Below are positions 1 to 9,573 of a DNA stretch of 64,000 bases, in pieces. A program made the translations under genes and the position numbers. This stretch comes from Devosia lucknowensis (GTDB lineage Bacteria; Pseudomonadota; Alphaproteobacteria; Rhizobiales; Devosiaceae), in contig NZ_FXWK01000002.1 of assembly GCF_900177655.1 (NCBI RefSeq), forward strand, positions 1,054,001 to 1,118,000. Reading direction: 5' to 3'. How positions within the stretch are numbered: position 1 is the stretch's first letter; the number at the start of each line of letters is the position of its first letter. The notes beneath the pieces were generated by a model, which saw only the letters and a list, made by a program, of their open reading frames with translations, was not told the DNA's origin and searched no databases.

Positions 1-1680
1 ACCACGCTGACGTCGCCCGTCATCGCCGGTGCCTTTGCCGACGAGGGCGGCGAAGGGATCAGCACCGACTATCGTGGCGCCCCAATGGTGGTGCGGGCCC
101 AGCCTGTCAGCGTCCATGATGTGACCTGGGCCGTTGCTGCCGTGCAGCCGGAAAACGAGGCCTACGCCGCCGTGGTTGAGATGCGCAACATGACCATCCT
201 GGTCGGCAGTATCCTTCTCGCCATCGCGGCCGTTATCGGCTTCTTCTTCGCCCGCTCGATCAGCAAGCCCATCAGCCGCCTGACCGACACGATGGATACT
301 CTGGCCAGTGGCGACCTGGCTGTTGACGTCAAGGGCGCAAGACGGGCCGACGAGATCGGCGCCATGGCGCGCGCCGTCGAGGTGTTCCGCGAGAATGCCC
401 TCAAGGTCAACGAAATGACCGAAGCCGAGGCCGCCCGCATCATCGCCAACCAGGCCGAACGCGCCGCCATGATGCAGGATCTGCAACGCGCCTTCGGCCA
501 GGTGGTGGATGCCGCCATCGCCGGTGACTTCTCGCGCCGCGTCGAAACCGAATTCCCCGATGACGAGCTCAACACGTTGGCCCGCTCGGTCAATGGCCTG
601 GTCGAAACAGTCGACCGCGGCGTCACCGAGACCGGTTCGGTGCTGGCGGCACTCGCCAATACCGACCTGACCCATCGTATGGAAGGTAACTACAAAGGGG
701 CATTTGCCCGCCTCAAGGCCGATACCAATGCGGTGGCCGACAAGCTCACCGATATCGTCGGCCAGCTGCGCGACACCTCCCGCACACTCAAGACTGCGAC
801 CGGGGAAATTCTGTCGGGCGCCAACGATCTCAGCGAACGAACCACGCGCCAGGCCGCAACGATCGAGGAAACATCGGCGACGATGGAGCAGCTGGCGACG
901 ACGGTATTGCAGAATGCCGACCGCGCCAATGAAGCCTCGACCGTGGCGACGACGGTGACGCGAACCGCCGAGGAAGGTGGGCAGGTCATGAGCCGGGCAA
1001 CAGGCGCAATGGAGCGGATCACCCAGTCCTCGGCCAAGATTTCCAACATCATTGGCCTCATCGACGATATCGCCTTCCAGACCAACCTCCTGGCGCTCAA
1101 CGCTTCGGTGGAAGCCGCGCGCGCAGGCGAGGCAGGCAAAGGCTTCGCCGTGGTTGCCGTGGAAGTGCGCCGCTTGGCGCAGTCCGCCGCGCAAGCCTCC
1201 AGCGACGTCAAGGCGCTCATCGAACAGAGTGCGGACGAGGTCAAGGGGGGCTCCAAGCTCGTGGCCGACGCAGCAAGCCGTCTCGAGCAAATCCTAAGCT
1301 CTGCCCGCTCGTCTAGCGAGCTGATGAACAACATCGCGCGCGAAAGCCGCGAGCAGGCCTCGGCCATCGACGAAGTGAACACCGCCGTCCGGACCATGGA
1401 CGAGATGACCCAGCACAATGCGGCGCTGGTCGAGGAAATGAATGCGTCGATCGAGCAAACCGAGGCGCAGGCGACCCAGCTCGACCGGATCGTCGATATC
1501 TTCGCGCTGGAAAAGCGGGCACAGTCGTCGTCTGCAGTGCACAAGCCGGCCGCCAATGCCGGCCCCGTGCAGGCGATCGCGCAGGGTGCGCGGGGTCTGC
1601 AGGCCAAGCTCGGCAGTGCGGCCCGATCTTATCTTTCCAAGGGGAACGCGGCAGTGGATTCAGACTGGAGCGAGTTCTAG
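1..1680 (+). CDS. Methyl-accepting chemotaxis protein, 5' end cut by window edge
   Basis: The reading frame is open from base 1, so the gene starts upstream; 559 residues are visible. They begin with the end of a periplasmic sensor domain, then one membrane segment (about residues 64-83 of the fragment), a HAMP domain, a second HAMP-like stretch and the methyl-accepting signalling hairpin. Its tip, containing [15 protein letters not shown], is near residues 361-395. This tip is the binding site for CheA and CheW in the family. The last five residues are DWSEF, which fit the xWxxF tail that tethers CheR and CheB in some receptors. It is the first of four tandem receptors. The ligand cannot be told because the sensor domain is missing. 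Confidence 0.95.
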   Translation, partial: TTLTSPVIAGAFADEGGEGISTDYRGAPMVVRAQPVSVHDVTWAVAAVQPENEAYAAVVEMRNMTILVGSILLAIAAVIGFFFARSISKPISRLTDTMDTLASGDLAVDVKGARRADEIGAMARAVEVFRENALKVNEMTEAEAARIIANQAERAAMMQDLQRAFGQVVDAAIAGDFSRRVETEFPDDELNTLARSVNGLVETVDRGVTETGSVLAALANTDLTHRMEGNYKGAFARLKADTNAVADKLTDIVGQLRDTSRTLKTATGEILSGANDLSERTTRQAATIEETSATMEQLATTVLQNADRANEASTVATTVTRTAEEGGQVMSRATGAMERITQSSAKISNIIGLIDDIAFQTNLLALNASVEAARAGEAGKGFAVVAVEVRRLAQSAAQASSDVKALIEQSADEVKGGSKLVADAASRLEQILSSARSSSELMNNIARESREQASAIDEVNTAVRTMDEMTQHNAALVEEMNASIEQTEAQATQLDRIVDIFALEKRAQSSSAVHKPAANAGPVQAIAQGARGLQAKLGSAARSYLSKGNAAVDSDWSEF

Positions 1681-1692
1681 CCAGAATGTGAC

Positions 1693-1713
1693 AAGGGCGC
1701 CTCGGGCGCCCTT
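1693..1713 (+). terminator. Hairpin after the first chemoreceptor gene
   Basis: Perfect 9-bp arms AAGGGCGCC and GGCGCCCTT with a TCG loop lie 13 bases after the stop codon, followed by CGTGTTTTC. The stem is strong but the T-run is short, so this is a probable intrinsic terminator. Confidence 0.7.
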
Positions 1714-1899
1714 CGTGTTTTCAGTGAGCCGCGCGGCAAAAGCCAAGAAATCCACCAGTATTCTTGAACAAAAATGCCATCGCAATCGATTGCGTAGATA
1801 TTCGTACAGTTTTCGGTAAATAATTTTCCATAGCGTCTTTCCCATCAGTCGGCGCGAGAGCTCAAGAATGAGCGCCGCGTCCGTATGGGGGAGTGACAT

Positions 1900-3975
1900 A
1901 TGAAACTGATTGCGCGCCTTTTGGGAAACGTGCGCATGACCACCACCATCCTGGTGCTTGTCATGTTGTCGATTATCGGCTCGATCGCGGCTGTCTCTGG
2001 AGCGATTTATCTCAGCCTCTACAGCCAGGCCATGGCCGATAGCGAGGTGCAGCAGGAAACCAATCTCGGTTCGGCCGCGACCATCCTGGAGCGGCGCATT
2101 TCGGGCTCCGTGCTGACCTGGAGCGAAGAGGGTGCGATCGCTAGCTTCCAGAGCTGGGCCATTCCTCCCTTCTACGATACGGAAGTCATCGACTCGGTGA
2201 CGCGCGTGACCAAGCAGGACGCCGCCATCTATGTGACCGACCCGGCCACCGGCGACATGGCGGCAAAGACCACGAGCGTGACGCTGCCCGGCGGAGCCCG
2301 CGCCGTGGGTGGCGTGCTGCCGGCCGCCAGCGATGCCGTGACGCGGCTCAACGCCGGCGAGATGGTACTAGGCGCGGTCGATATCGACGGGACGCAGTAC
2401 TACGCGGCTCTCCAGCCGATCCAGAAGACCAGCGGCGAAGTGATGGGCGCGATCTTCGTGGGCACGCCGATGGCCAACGTGCAGGCGGCGGCGAATAAGG
2501 TGGTGAGCCTGATCGCCATCGTGGGAGGCGCGGCCATAGCCGGCTTCGGGCTCATCGGCTTCATCGCCTCGCGGTTGATCACCCGCCCCATTCCGCGTCT
2601 GGCCAAGACCATGGAGATCGTGGCTCAGGGCAATTACGACGTCGACGTGCCATTCACGACGCTCGGCAACGAGGTGGGTGCGATGGCCCGTGCGGTGGAA
2701 GTGTTCCGCGAAAACGGGCTGCGCGTCAGCCAGATGACCGAGGCGGAAGCTGCGCGCATCATTGCCGACGAAGAAAAGCGCCGCCAGATGATGAGCGAAT
2801 TGCAGGGGGCCTTTGGCGAGGTGGTTGATGCCGCCATTGCTGGCGACTTCGGCCAGCGTGTCACCACGCAGTTCCCCGATGCCGAACTCAACGGCCTGGC
2901 GGCAAGCGTCAACACGCTGGTCGAAAGCTTCGATCGCGGCGTGGCGGAAGTGGGTGAAGTGCTCGGCGCAATGGCCGATACAGACCTCACAAGGCGGATG
3001 GAAGGCGAATACGAGGGTGCCTTTGCCAAGCTCAAGACGGACATCAATGCGGTGGGCGAAAAGCTGACCGAGGTCGTGCTGCAGCTTCGCCATACGTCCG
3101 GTTCGCTCAAGACGGCGACTGGGGAGATCCTGTCGGGCGCCAATGACCTTTCGGAGCGCACCACCAAGCAGGCGGCGACGATCGAAGAAACGTCGGCCGC
3201 AATGGAGCAACTGGCCTCGACCGTTCTGGCCAATGCCGAACGCGCCAAGAACGCCAGTGCCAGCGCCTCACGTGTCACCCAGACCGCTGAGGAAGGCGGT
3301 CGCGTGATGGATGCAGCCAACGAGGCGATGGAGCGGATCACGGCCTCCTCGGCCAAAATCTCCAACATCATCGGCATGATCGATGACATCGCTTTCCAGA
3401 CGAACCTGCTTGCACTCAACGCCTCGGTTGAAGCGGCGCGTGCAGGCGATGCGGGCAAGGGTTTTGCCGTTGTGGCCGTGGAAGTACGCCGCCTTGCCCA
3501 GAGCGCTGCGAGTGCGTCCTCGGACGTCAAGGCGCTGATCGAGCAGTCGAGCGGGGAAGTTACCACGGGTTCCAAGCTTGTCGGCGAAGCCGCCGGCAAG
3601 CTGGCAAGCATGCTCGAGGCTATTCGCGAAAACACGCAGTCGCTCGAAGCCATCGCCCGCGATAGCGCCGAGCAGGCGACATCCATCGAGGAAGTCACCT
3701 CCGCGGTCCGCACCATGGACGAGATGACACAGCATAATGCGGCCCTGGTGGAAGAGACCAATGCCGCAATCGAGCAGACGGAGGCCCAGGCCAACGAGCT
3801 CGACCGGATCGTGGATATCTTCGCCATCGATGGCGCTGCCAATGATGCGCCATCCATGCCGGCACCGCGGCGCGAGACGACGTCGCCGCAGGCCGCCAAG
3901 GCGGCACCAAAGGCAGCTCGTGCCTATCTCAGTCAGGGGAATGCGGCCATAGCGGCAGACTGGGACGAATTCTAA
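1900..3975 (+). CDS. Methyl-accepting chemotaxis protein
   Basis: A 691-residue transmembrane chemoreceptor. It has a first membrane segment near residues 13-37, a periplasmic sensor of about 150 residues that looks like a single Cache domain, a second membrane segment near 187-212, a HAMP domain, a second HAMP-like region and the signalling hairpin with its tip near residues 500-535. The C-terminus is DWDEF, a CheR-docking type xWxxF tail. The start is the ATG after GGGGGAG. The signalling half is almost the same as in the neighbouring receptors while the sensor differs, so the receptors probably share kinase partners and detect different ligands. The ligand is not known. Confidence 0.95.
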   Translation: MKLIARLLGNVRMTTTILVLVMLSIIGSIAAVSGAIYLSLYSQAMADSEVQQETNLGSAATILERRISGSVLTWSEEGAIASFQSWAIPPFYDTEVIDSVTRVTKQDAAIYVTDPATGDMAAKTTSVTLPGGARAVGGVLPAASDAVTRLNAGEMVLGAVDIDGTQYYAALQPIQKTSGEVMGAIFVGTPMANVQAAANKVVSLIAIVGGAAIAGFGLIGFIASRLITRPIPRLAKTMEIVAQGNYDVDVPFTTLGNEVGAMARAVEVFRENGLRVSQMTEAEAARIIADEEKRRQMMSELQGAFGEVVDAAIAGDFGQRVTTQFPDAELNGLAASVNTLVESFDRGVAEVGEVLGAMADTDLTRRMEGEYEGAFAKLKTDINAVGEKLTEVVLQLRHTSGSLKTATGEILSGANDLSERTTKQAATIEETSAAMEQLASTVLANAERAKNASASASRVTQTAEEGGRVMDAANEAMERITASSAKISNIIGMIDDIAFQTNLLALNASVEAARAGDAGKGFAVVAVEVRRLAQSAASASSDVKALIEQSSGEVTTGSKLVGEAAGKLASMLEAIRENTQSLEAIARDSAEQATSIEEVTSAVRTMDEMTQHNAALVEETNAAIEQTEAQANELDRIVDIFAIDGAANDAPSMPAPRRETTSPQAAKAAPKAARAYLSQGNAAIAADWDEF

Positions 3976-3999
3976 AGCGCTGCTGCTGCACAAATAATA

Positions 4000-4023
4000 G
4001 GCGGCCTGCACATGCGGGCCGCC
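4000..4023 (+). terminator. Hairpin after the second chemoreceptor gene
   Basis: Arms GGCGGCC and GGCCGCC flank a 10-base loop, followed by GTTATATTG. It sits 25 bases after the stop. There is no clear T-run, so the terminator call is tentative. Confidence 0.4.
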
Positions 4024-4115
4024 GTTATATTGCATAGCTAATACTCAATTAATCCCAACCGATTAGGATTTGTCACAATTGTGTTGCCGCTCCGCGGGGG
4101 AGCAAGGCGGCGTGT

Positions 4116-6209
4116 TTGGGGCCCTGGTCGATGATCGGTTCGGTAAAGCGTTTCTTTGGTAATATTCGCCTCACCACGGCGATTGCGGTGATGGTGATCG
4201 GCGCCATCCTGATTTCTGTCTCGGCCGTCTCGATGGCCATCTACCTCAATCTGAGCTCGACCTTGCGGGCGCAGGCCTCCGAAACGCAGGCCGCAAACCT
4301 CAAGACCGCAGCGACGATCCTTGCCGGCAGCCTGCCCGGCGCAGAGGTGACGTGGGGCGAAAATTCGACCCTCGAGAAGATCACCACCTTTGCCATGCCG
4401 CGGCAATTCCTCAACCACGAGATCGTGGACTCGATCGTTCGCCTGACCGGCGAGTCCGCCACGATCTTCGGCTTCGACGCGGCGCAGAACGACTTCGTGC
4501 GCATGTCGACCACGCTGACCGGCGAGGATGGCGAACGCATCGTCGGCACGCCGCTCGGCGCCACCAGCGCCGCCTACGACACCGTCATGGCCGGACAGGC
4601 CTACTACGGCGAGGCCACTATTGTCGGCCGCCCGTACTACACGGCCTACCAGCCCATTCTCGACATGACCGGAAAGGCCGTCGGCATTCTCTATGTCGGT
4701 GTGGACCAGGAAGGCGTGCAGGGCGTCGTGTCGTCCATGCTGAGCCTGCTTCTCGTGATCAATTTTGGCACGCTGCTCGTCCTGGGTGTGGCAGGCTACT
4801 TCATCTCCCGGGCCCTGATGGCTCCAGTCCCGCGCCTTGCGAAGACGATGAAGGTCATTGCCGAGGGTGACTACGACGCACAGGTGCCCTATCTCGCCCG
4901 CCAGAATGAAATCGGCGAGATGGCCCGCGCGGTGGAAGTGTTCCGCGAGAACGGCCTCAAGGTCAGCGCCATGACCGAGGAGGAGCGTGCGGCTTCGCAG
5001 CGGCGCCGCATCGAGCGCACCGACATGATGGTGGCGCTGCAGGCAGCGTTCGGCGAGGTGGTGGACGCGGCAATCGCCGGCGATTTCTCCAAGCGCGTAC
5101 ATGCGCAATTCCCGGATGCCGAGCTCAACAGCCTCGCGGGCAGCGTCAATAGTCTCGTCGAGACCGTTGATCGTGGCATTGCCGAAACCGGCGCTGTGCT
5201 TGCGGCACTGGCCGAGGCGGACCTTACGCACCGCATGGAAGGGCACTACCAGGGCTCGTTCGCCAAGCTCAAGACCGACACCAATGCGGTGGCGGAAAAA
5301 CTCAGCGACGTCATCGGCCAGCTGCGCGTGACCTCACGCGCCCTCAAGACCGCCACCGGCGAAATCCTCTCGGGCGCGAACGATCTCTCGGAACGCACGA
5401 CCAAGCAGGCGGCGACGATCGAGCAGACCTCGGCCGCCATGGAGCAGCTGGCCAGTACGGTCGCAGACAATGCCCGGATGGCCGACGACGCCAACCGATC
5501 GGCCAATGCCGTCTCGAGCGACGCAGCGCGCAGCGGGGAAGTGATGGAAAAGGCCAACCAGGCCATGGAGCGCATCACCCAGTCGTCGGCCAAGATCTCC
5601 AACATCATCGGCATGATCGACGACATCGCCTTCCAGACCAATCTGCTTGCCCTCAATGCCTCCGTGGAAGCGGCGCGCGCGGGCGACGCGGGCAAGGGTT
5701 TTGCCGTGGTCGCGGTGGAAGTGCGTCGACTGGCGCAAAGCGCGGCTGGGGCCTCTTCAGAGGTCAAGGCGCTGATCGAAGCGAGCGCCGACGAGGTCAA
5801 GGGCGGGTCCCAGCTGGTGTCGAGCGCAGCAACCCAGTTGCGCGACATGCTTGGCGCCGTCACAGAAAATGCCGGCCTGATGCAGTCTATCGCCAAGGCC
5901 AGCAAGGCTCAGGCGTCGGCGATCGAGGAAGTCAGTGTCGCGGTGCGCACGCTGGACGAGATGACCCAGCACAATGCCGCGCTCGTCGAGGAGACCAACG
6001 CCGCGATCGAGCAGACCGAGGCGCAGGCCGGCGAACTTGACCGCGTGGTGGATATTTTCACGCTCGATACCGCCGAAGTCATGGCGGCACCGGCACAGCG
6101 GAGGCCAGCGAGCCCCGCCCCGTCATCGCGCAGCGCCGTCAACAAGGCTGGTCAGGCCTATCTCAGCCAGGGCAATGCTGCCATATCGGCTGATTGGGAC
6201 GAGTTCTGA
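4116..6209 (+). CDS. Methyl-accepting chemotaxis protein
   Basis: A 697-residue receptor if it starts at the TTG at 4116, or 692 residues from the in-frame ATG at 4131. AAGG lies 7 bases before the TTG, so the TTG is plausible. The layout matches the preceding gene: membrane segment, periplasmic Cache-like sensor, second membrane segment ([14 protein letters not shown] region), HAMP, second HAMP-like region, signalling hairpin, and a C-terminal DWDEF pentapeptide. The sensor differs from that of the preceding gene apart from short motifs around the first membrane segment. A strong terminator follows. The ligand is unknown. Confidence 0.93.
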   Translation: MGPWSMIGSVKRFFGNIRLTTAIAVMVIGAILISVSAVSMAIYLNLSSTLRAQASETQAANLKTAATILAGSLPGAEVTWGENSTLEKITTFAMPRQFLNHEIVDSIVRLTGESATIFGFDAAQNDFVRMSTTLTGEDGERIVGTPLGATSAAYDTVMAGQAYYGEATIVGRPYYTAYQPILDMTGKAVGILYVGVDQEGVQGVVSSMLSLLLVINFGTLLVLGVAGYFISRALMAPVPRLAKTMKVIAEGDYDAQVPYLARQNEIGEMARAVEVFRENGLKVSAMTEEERAASQRRRIERTDMMVALQAAFGEVVDAAIAGDFSKRVHAQFPDAELNSLAGSVNSLVETVDRGIAETGAVLAALAEADLTHRMEGHYQGSFAKLKTDTNAVAEKLSDVIGQLRVTSRALKTATGEILSGANDLSERTTKQAATIEQTSAAMEQLASTVADNARMADDANRSANAVSSDAARSGEVMEKANQAMERITQSSAKISNIIGMIDDIAFQTNLLALNASVEAARAGDAGKGFAVVAVEVRRLAQSAAGASSEVKALIEASADEVKGGSQLVSSAATQLRDMLGAVTENAGLMQSIAKASKAQASAIEEVSVAVRTLDEMTQHNAALVEETNAAIEQTEAQAGELDRVVDIFTLDTAEVMAAPAQRRPASPAPSSRSAVNKAGQAYLSQGNAAISADWDEF

Positions 6210-6238
6210 TCCGCTAGCTCGACGACAACTCACCAGAA

Positions 6239-6261
6239 GGGGCGCTGTGCGCCCCTTTTTT
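6239..6261 (+). terminator. Rho-independent terminator of the receptor genes
   Basis: Perfect 7-bp arms GGGGCGC and GCGCCCC with a TGT loop are followed directly by six T. It lies 29 bases after the third receptor's stop and is the clearest intrinsic terminator in this region. Confidence 0.92.
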
Positions 6262-6724
6262 GTATCCGTATGGCGGATGCTTTACGGCGTGTTAACGGCC
6301 GTATGCTCAGATACGTATGGACGCAGATTCAAGTTGTTAGAGCCGCTTCGGCGGCTCCGATTTTCGGGCGTCCAATCCCGAACAGTACTGAGATATTTCC
6401 GCGGGTGCGGCGACCGCTTAGCCGTATCGCGGCTTCAAAGGCGTGTCGAAAATCGCAATGTGATTTTATCCACTGAATGGTCAAGTTTTGTGCATCGTGT
6501 ACTTGTTTTAATCAGATGAAATCTTGCGATAACTTTTGTTCTCGAACTTAATTTATCCGGCATCCGTATTTTTGCGGATATGGATGCGATTTTGTGGATG
6601 TCTATTCTTTAAACCACTATGAATACGGCAAATATTTACATGATCGTTGCAGAAATCCTTAACCGTCTCGGCGCAGCCTGAGGAAAGAGTCCAGGGCCAC
6701 TGGCTCGACGCAAAGGAACAGCAG
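6262..6724. other. 463-base AT-rich intergenic region before the PAS receptor gene
   Basis: I find no convincing protein gene here. The stretch is clearly richer in A and T than its surroundings, above all from about 6440 to 6660. It holds a perfect hairpin at 6340-6357 (GAGCCGC, TTCG loop, GCGGCTC) and nested inverted repeats near 6560-6587 (GCATCC paired with GGATGC, and inside them ATCCG paired with CGGAT). It probably carries the promoter and a long leader of the next gene, or a small RNA. I could not assign a promoter with confidence. Confidence 0.4.
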
Positions 6725-8494
6725 ATGGGCGCGCTTTCGTTCGGTAAAAGCAGTCGCGACAACCAGTCCAAGGTTGACGCCATTACCCGCAGCCAGGCAG
6801 TGATCGAGTTCGAGTTGGACGGGACGATCATAACCGCCAACGAGAACTTCCTCTCGGCGATGGGTTATGAGCTGGACGACGTGAAGGGTCGGCATCATTC
6901 GATGTTCTGCGATCCCGACTACGTCGCCAGTTCCGAATACAAGGCATTCTGGGACGAGCTTCGGCGGGGCAAGTTCCAGTCTGCCGCCTTCCACCGCTTT
7001 GCAAAGGGTGGGCGCGAAGTCTGGATTCAGGCCAGCTACAACCCGGTGCTCGACCGCCATGGCAAGCCGGTCAAGGTCATCAAGTTTGCCACCGACATCA
7101 CGGCGCAAAAGCAACAGGCCGCCGACCACGCCGCGCAGATTGACGCCATTTCGCGCGTCCAGGCGGTCATCGCCTTCAATCTGGATGGTTCGATCATCAC
7201 CGCAAACGAGAATTTCCTCGCAACGGTCGGTTATGGCCTCCACGAGATCGTGGGCAAGCACCACGCCATGTTCTGCGATCCGGACTATGCCCGTTCGCCC
7301 GAATACAAGCAGTTCTGGGATCGCCTGCGCGCCGGCCAGTACGAGGCCGCGGAATTCCAGCGCTTCGGCAAAGGCGGGCAGGAGGTCTGGATCCAGGCCA
7401 GCTACAACCCGATCTTCGATGCGTCCGGGCGACCGGTCAAAGTCGTCAAATACGCGACCGATATCACCGAACGCAAACGCGGCGAGGGCATCCTCGCCGA
7501 ACTCACCAGCAGCCTGGCACGCATGGCAAGGGGTGACCTTGGCGGTCGTATCGACAAGCAGTTTACTGGCCAGTACGAGGCTTTGCGTTCCGCGTTCAAC
7601 GACACGCTTCAAACCCTGGATGGGATCGTCCATGGCCTGACCCATGCATCAGGGACATTGCGCACGGCGACAGCGGAAATTCTCGCCGGCGCCAACGACC
7701 TCTCGAGCCGGACCACCAAGCAGGCTGCGACCATCGAGGAGACGTCCGCTGCCGTCGAACAGCTCTCGAGCGCAGTGGCCGATAATGCCAAGCGCGCCGC
7801 CACCGCGAGCTCGAAAGCAAGGCAGGTCTCGCAGAACGCGACCGAAAGCGGCCGGGTCATGAACGATGCGACCACCGCCATGTCGGCGATCGAGGCCTCG
7901 TCGGGCAAGATTTCCAACATCATCGGCATGATCGACGACATCGCCTTCCAGACCAACCTTCTGGCGCTCAATGCTTCGGTGGAAGCCGCGCGTGCCGGCG
8001 ATGCGGGCAAGGGTTTCGCGGTTGTGGCAGTAGAGGTTCGTCGCCTCGCGCAAAGTGCTGCCAGCGCATCGGCCGACGTCAAGGTGCTGATCGAAGCGAG
8101 TGCTGGGGAGGTGCGCTCCGGTGCCCAGCTGGTGGGCAAGGCCGCGGAAGGTCTGCATGACATTCTGGCAGGTGCGGAAGAAAGCGCGGTGCTTATCGAC
8201 GAGATCGCTCGCGAAAACCGCCAGCAGTCCGGCGCATTGGAAGAGGTGTCGATCGCCGTGCGCCAGATGGACGAGATGACCCAGCACAATGCGGCGCTTG
8301 TCGAGCAGACCAATGCCGCCATCGAGCAGACGGAGGGACAGGCCAGCGAGCTCGACCGGATCGTGGCCGTTTTCCGGACGACGGATAGCCCAGTCAGCGT
8401 GCCTGCATCGCGGGCCGCACCGCGACCTACCGCGAGGCCGGTCCTGACCAGTGTTGGAAATGCTGCGCTGGCCTCGGACTGGGAGGCGTTCTGA
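6725..8494 (+). CDS. Soluble PAS-PAS chemoreceptor, BdlA-like
   Basis: This 589-residue receptor has no membrane segment. The start is the ATG at 6725 because AAAGGAA stands 6 bases upstream; an earlier in-frame TTG has no such site. Two PAS domains (about residues 17-127 and 139-249) are near copies offset by 122 residues: both contain [26 protein letters not shown] and YATDIT-like or FATDIT-like ends. A HAMP-like linker and the methyl-accepting hairpin follow, ending in DWEAF. The order matches BdlA of Pseudomonas and other cytoplasmic, possibly haem- or flavin-using receptors. I cannot tell the cofactor. It likely senses an internal state such as redox or oxygen. Confidence 0.93.
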   Translation: MGALSFGKSSRDNQSKVDAITRSQAVIEFELDGTIITANENFLSAMGYELDDVKGRHHSMFCDPDYVASSEYKAFWDELRRGKFQSAAFHRFAKGGREVWIQASYNPVLDRHGKPVKVIKFATDITAQKQQAADHAAQIDAISRVQAVIAFNLDGSIITANENFLATVGYGLHEIVGKHHAMFCDPDYARSPEYKQFWDRLRAGQYEAAEFQRFGKGGQEVWIQASYNPIFDASGRPVKVVKYATDITERKRGEGILAELTSSLARMARGDLGGRIDKQFTGQYEALRSAFNDTLQTLDGIVHGLTHASGTLRTATAEILAGANDLSSRTTKQAATIEETSAAVEQLSSAVADNAKRAATASSKARQVSQNATESGRVMNDATTAMSAIEASSGKISNIIGMIDDIAFQTNLLALNASVEAARAGDAGKGFAVVAVEVRRLAQSAASASADVKVLIEASAGEVRSGAQLVGKAAEGLHDILAGAEESAVLIDEIARENRQQSGALEEVSIAVRQMDEMTQHNAALVEQTNAAIEQTEGQASELDRIVAVFRTTDSPVSVPASRAAPRPTARPVLTSVGNAALASDWEAF

Positions 8495-8565
8495 GGGTTA
8501 CGTAGTTTCCGGTAATCTATCATTAACCATGATTTTCAGCCTTTCGCGTTCTCGTTGACCTATCG

Positions 8566-8970
8566 GTGGATGAGAACTGCGTAGGGACCAAATGCACCAA
8601 ACGTCCCGGTGGCGGGGATGTGGCGCCGGACCTCGCGCGGATGGTTCAGGCTGTCGGTGAGCTGGGCTTCATGCTCACCGCCAATGCGGATCTGGCTTCT
8701 CGGCTCGCGGCGGAGGGCGCCGTGATGGCCGAAGGTCTGTCGGAGAGTTCGCGATGCGCCTCTGAGCTTGCCGGCCAGCTGGTCGCCGATGCCCACGCCG
8801 CCGAGGAGATGAGGAAATCCTTCGGCGAGGCAACAGAAGGAGCCGATTCCCTCTCGGAGCTCGCCAATGCGATGGCCGGCTCGGACCTTGAGATCACCGC
8901 CTCGGAGCAGGTCCCGGCTTATCCTCCGATCGACCCGGACACCATTGCCACCTACTGGCTCGCGGTTTGA
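8566..8970 (+). CDS. Hypothetical alanine-rich protein
   Basis: An open frame of 134 residues starting at GTG 8566, or shorter from GTG 8620 or ATG 8641; none has a good ribosome binding site, so the start is uncertain. Codon third positions are rich in G and C as in the neighbouring genes, which supports coding. The middle (residues 26-110) is predicted helical and acidic, with repeated Ala, Glu and Leu, followed by a Pro-rich tail ending in YWLAV. There is no signal peptide or membrane segment. I do not recognise the family. It lies between the PAS receptor and mgsA on the same strand. An antisense frame of similar length exists, so confidence is moderate. Confidence 0.45.
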   Translation: MDENCVGTKCTKRPGGGDVAPDLARMVQAVGELGFMLTANADLASRLAAEGAVMAEGLSESSRCASELAGQLVADAHAAEEMRKSFGEATEGADSLSELANAMAGSDLEITASEQVPAYPPIDPDTIATYWLAV

Positions 8971-9035
8971 CCGCAGGCGCCCATTGCCCTTTGTCGAGGC
9001 GTTGGGCATGAAGGCTCGGAAACGGGAGAACCTTC

Positions 9036-9398
9036 ATGGCACGCATCGGCCTCGTGGCGCACGACGACAAGAAAGACGATCTTTGCCGTTGGGCCGAAGC
9101 GCACCGGGATAAGCTCCTCCAGCACGAGCTCTGGGGTACGGGCACCACCGGCAGTCGGATCATGGCTGCGACCGGGCTGTCGGTGGGGTTGCTCAAGAGC
9201 GGCCCCCTCGGCGGCGACCAGCAATTGGGTGCCATGATCTGCGAGGGACGGCTCGACGTGCTGATCTTTTTCATCGATCCGCTCTCGGCGCAGCCGCATG
9301 ATGTTGACGTGAAGGCGCTCACGCGCCTGGCCACGCTCTACGACGTGCCTCTCGCCAACAATCGCTCCACCGCCGATGCCGTTCTGGCCTATCTCTGA
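9036..9398 (+). CDS. mgsA: Methylglyoxal synthase
   Basis: The enzyme converts dihydroxyacetone phosphate to methylglyoxal and phosphate, a bypass of lower glycolysis used under phosphate limitation. The 120 residues hold the family motifs: the phosphate-binding GTGTTG at 34-39, GGDQQ with the catalytic Asp at 61, and FFIDPLSAQPHDVD at 79-91 with the conserved Asp and His. It is about 30 residues shorter than the E. coli enzyme, lacking terminal extensions only. GGGAGAA precedes the ATG. Glyoxalase II, which helps dispose of the product, is encoded at 37782-38549. Confidence 0.95.
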   Translation: MARIGLVAHDDKKDDLCRWAEAHRDKLLQHELWGTGTTGSRIMAATGLSVGLLKSGPLGGDQQLGAMICEGRLDVLIFFIDPLSAQPHDVDVKALTRLATLYDVPLANNRSTADAVLAYL

Positions 9399-9403
9399 AG
9401 CCG

Positions 9404-9549
9404 AACGGTTTTGAGGCAAACGGTTCTGAGGAAAAATGCGGCATTGGCGGATTTTTGTCCGGCTGGCCGGGCTCAATGCGTTGACCGCCAGCCCCCGTTA
9501 TGAACAGATGCCCCAAAATTGCCCGGATTAAGCCGGGCTGGCTGGCAAT
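9404..9549. repeat. Direct repeats and hairpins in the mgsA-livG gap
   Basis: Two direct copies of AACGGTTYTGAGG lie at 9404-9416 and 9419-9431, 15 bases apart. Further on, GCCCGG (9521-9526) can pair with CCGGGC (9533-9538), while ATTGCC (9518-9523) can pair with GGCAAT (9544-9549); the two stems share bases and exclude each other. These may form part of the livG leader. No known riboswitch is recognised. Confidence 0.35.
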
Positions 9550-9573
9550 CAGGAAACCGGGGCTGATCTCAAC

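Noticed and set aside
6466..6476. TTATCCACT, close to a DnaA box.
   Set aside because: A single imperfect match without a cluster or replication genes; not evidence for an origin.
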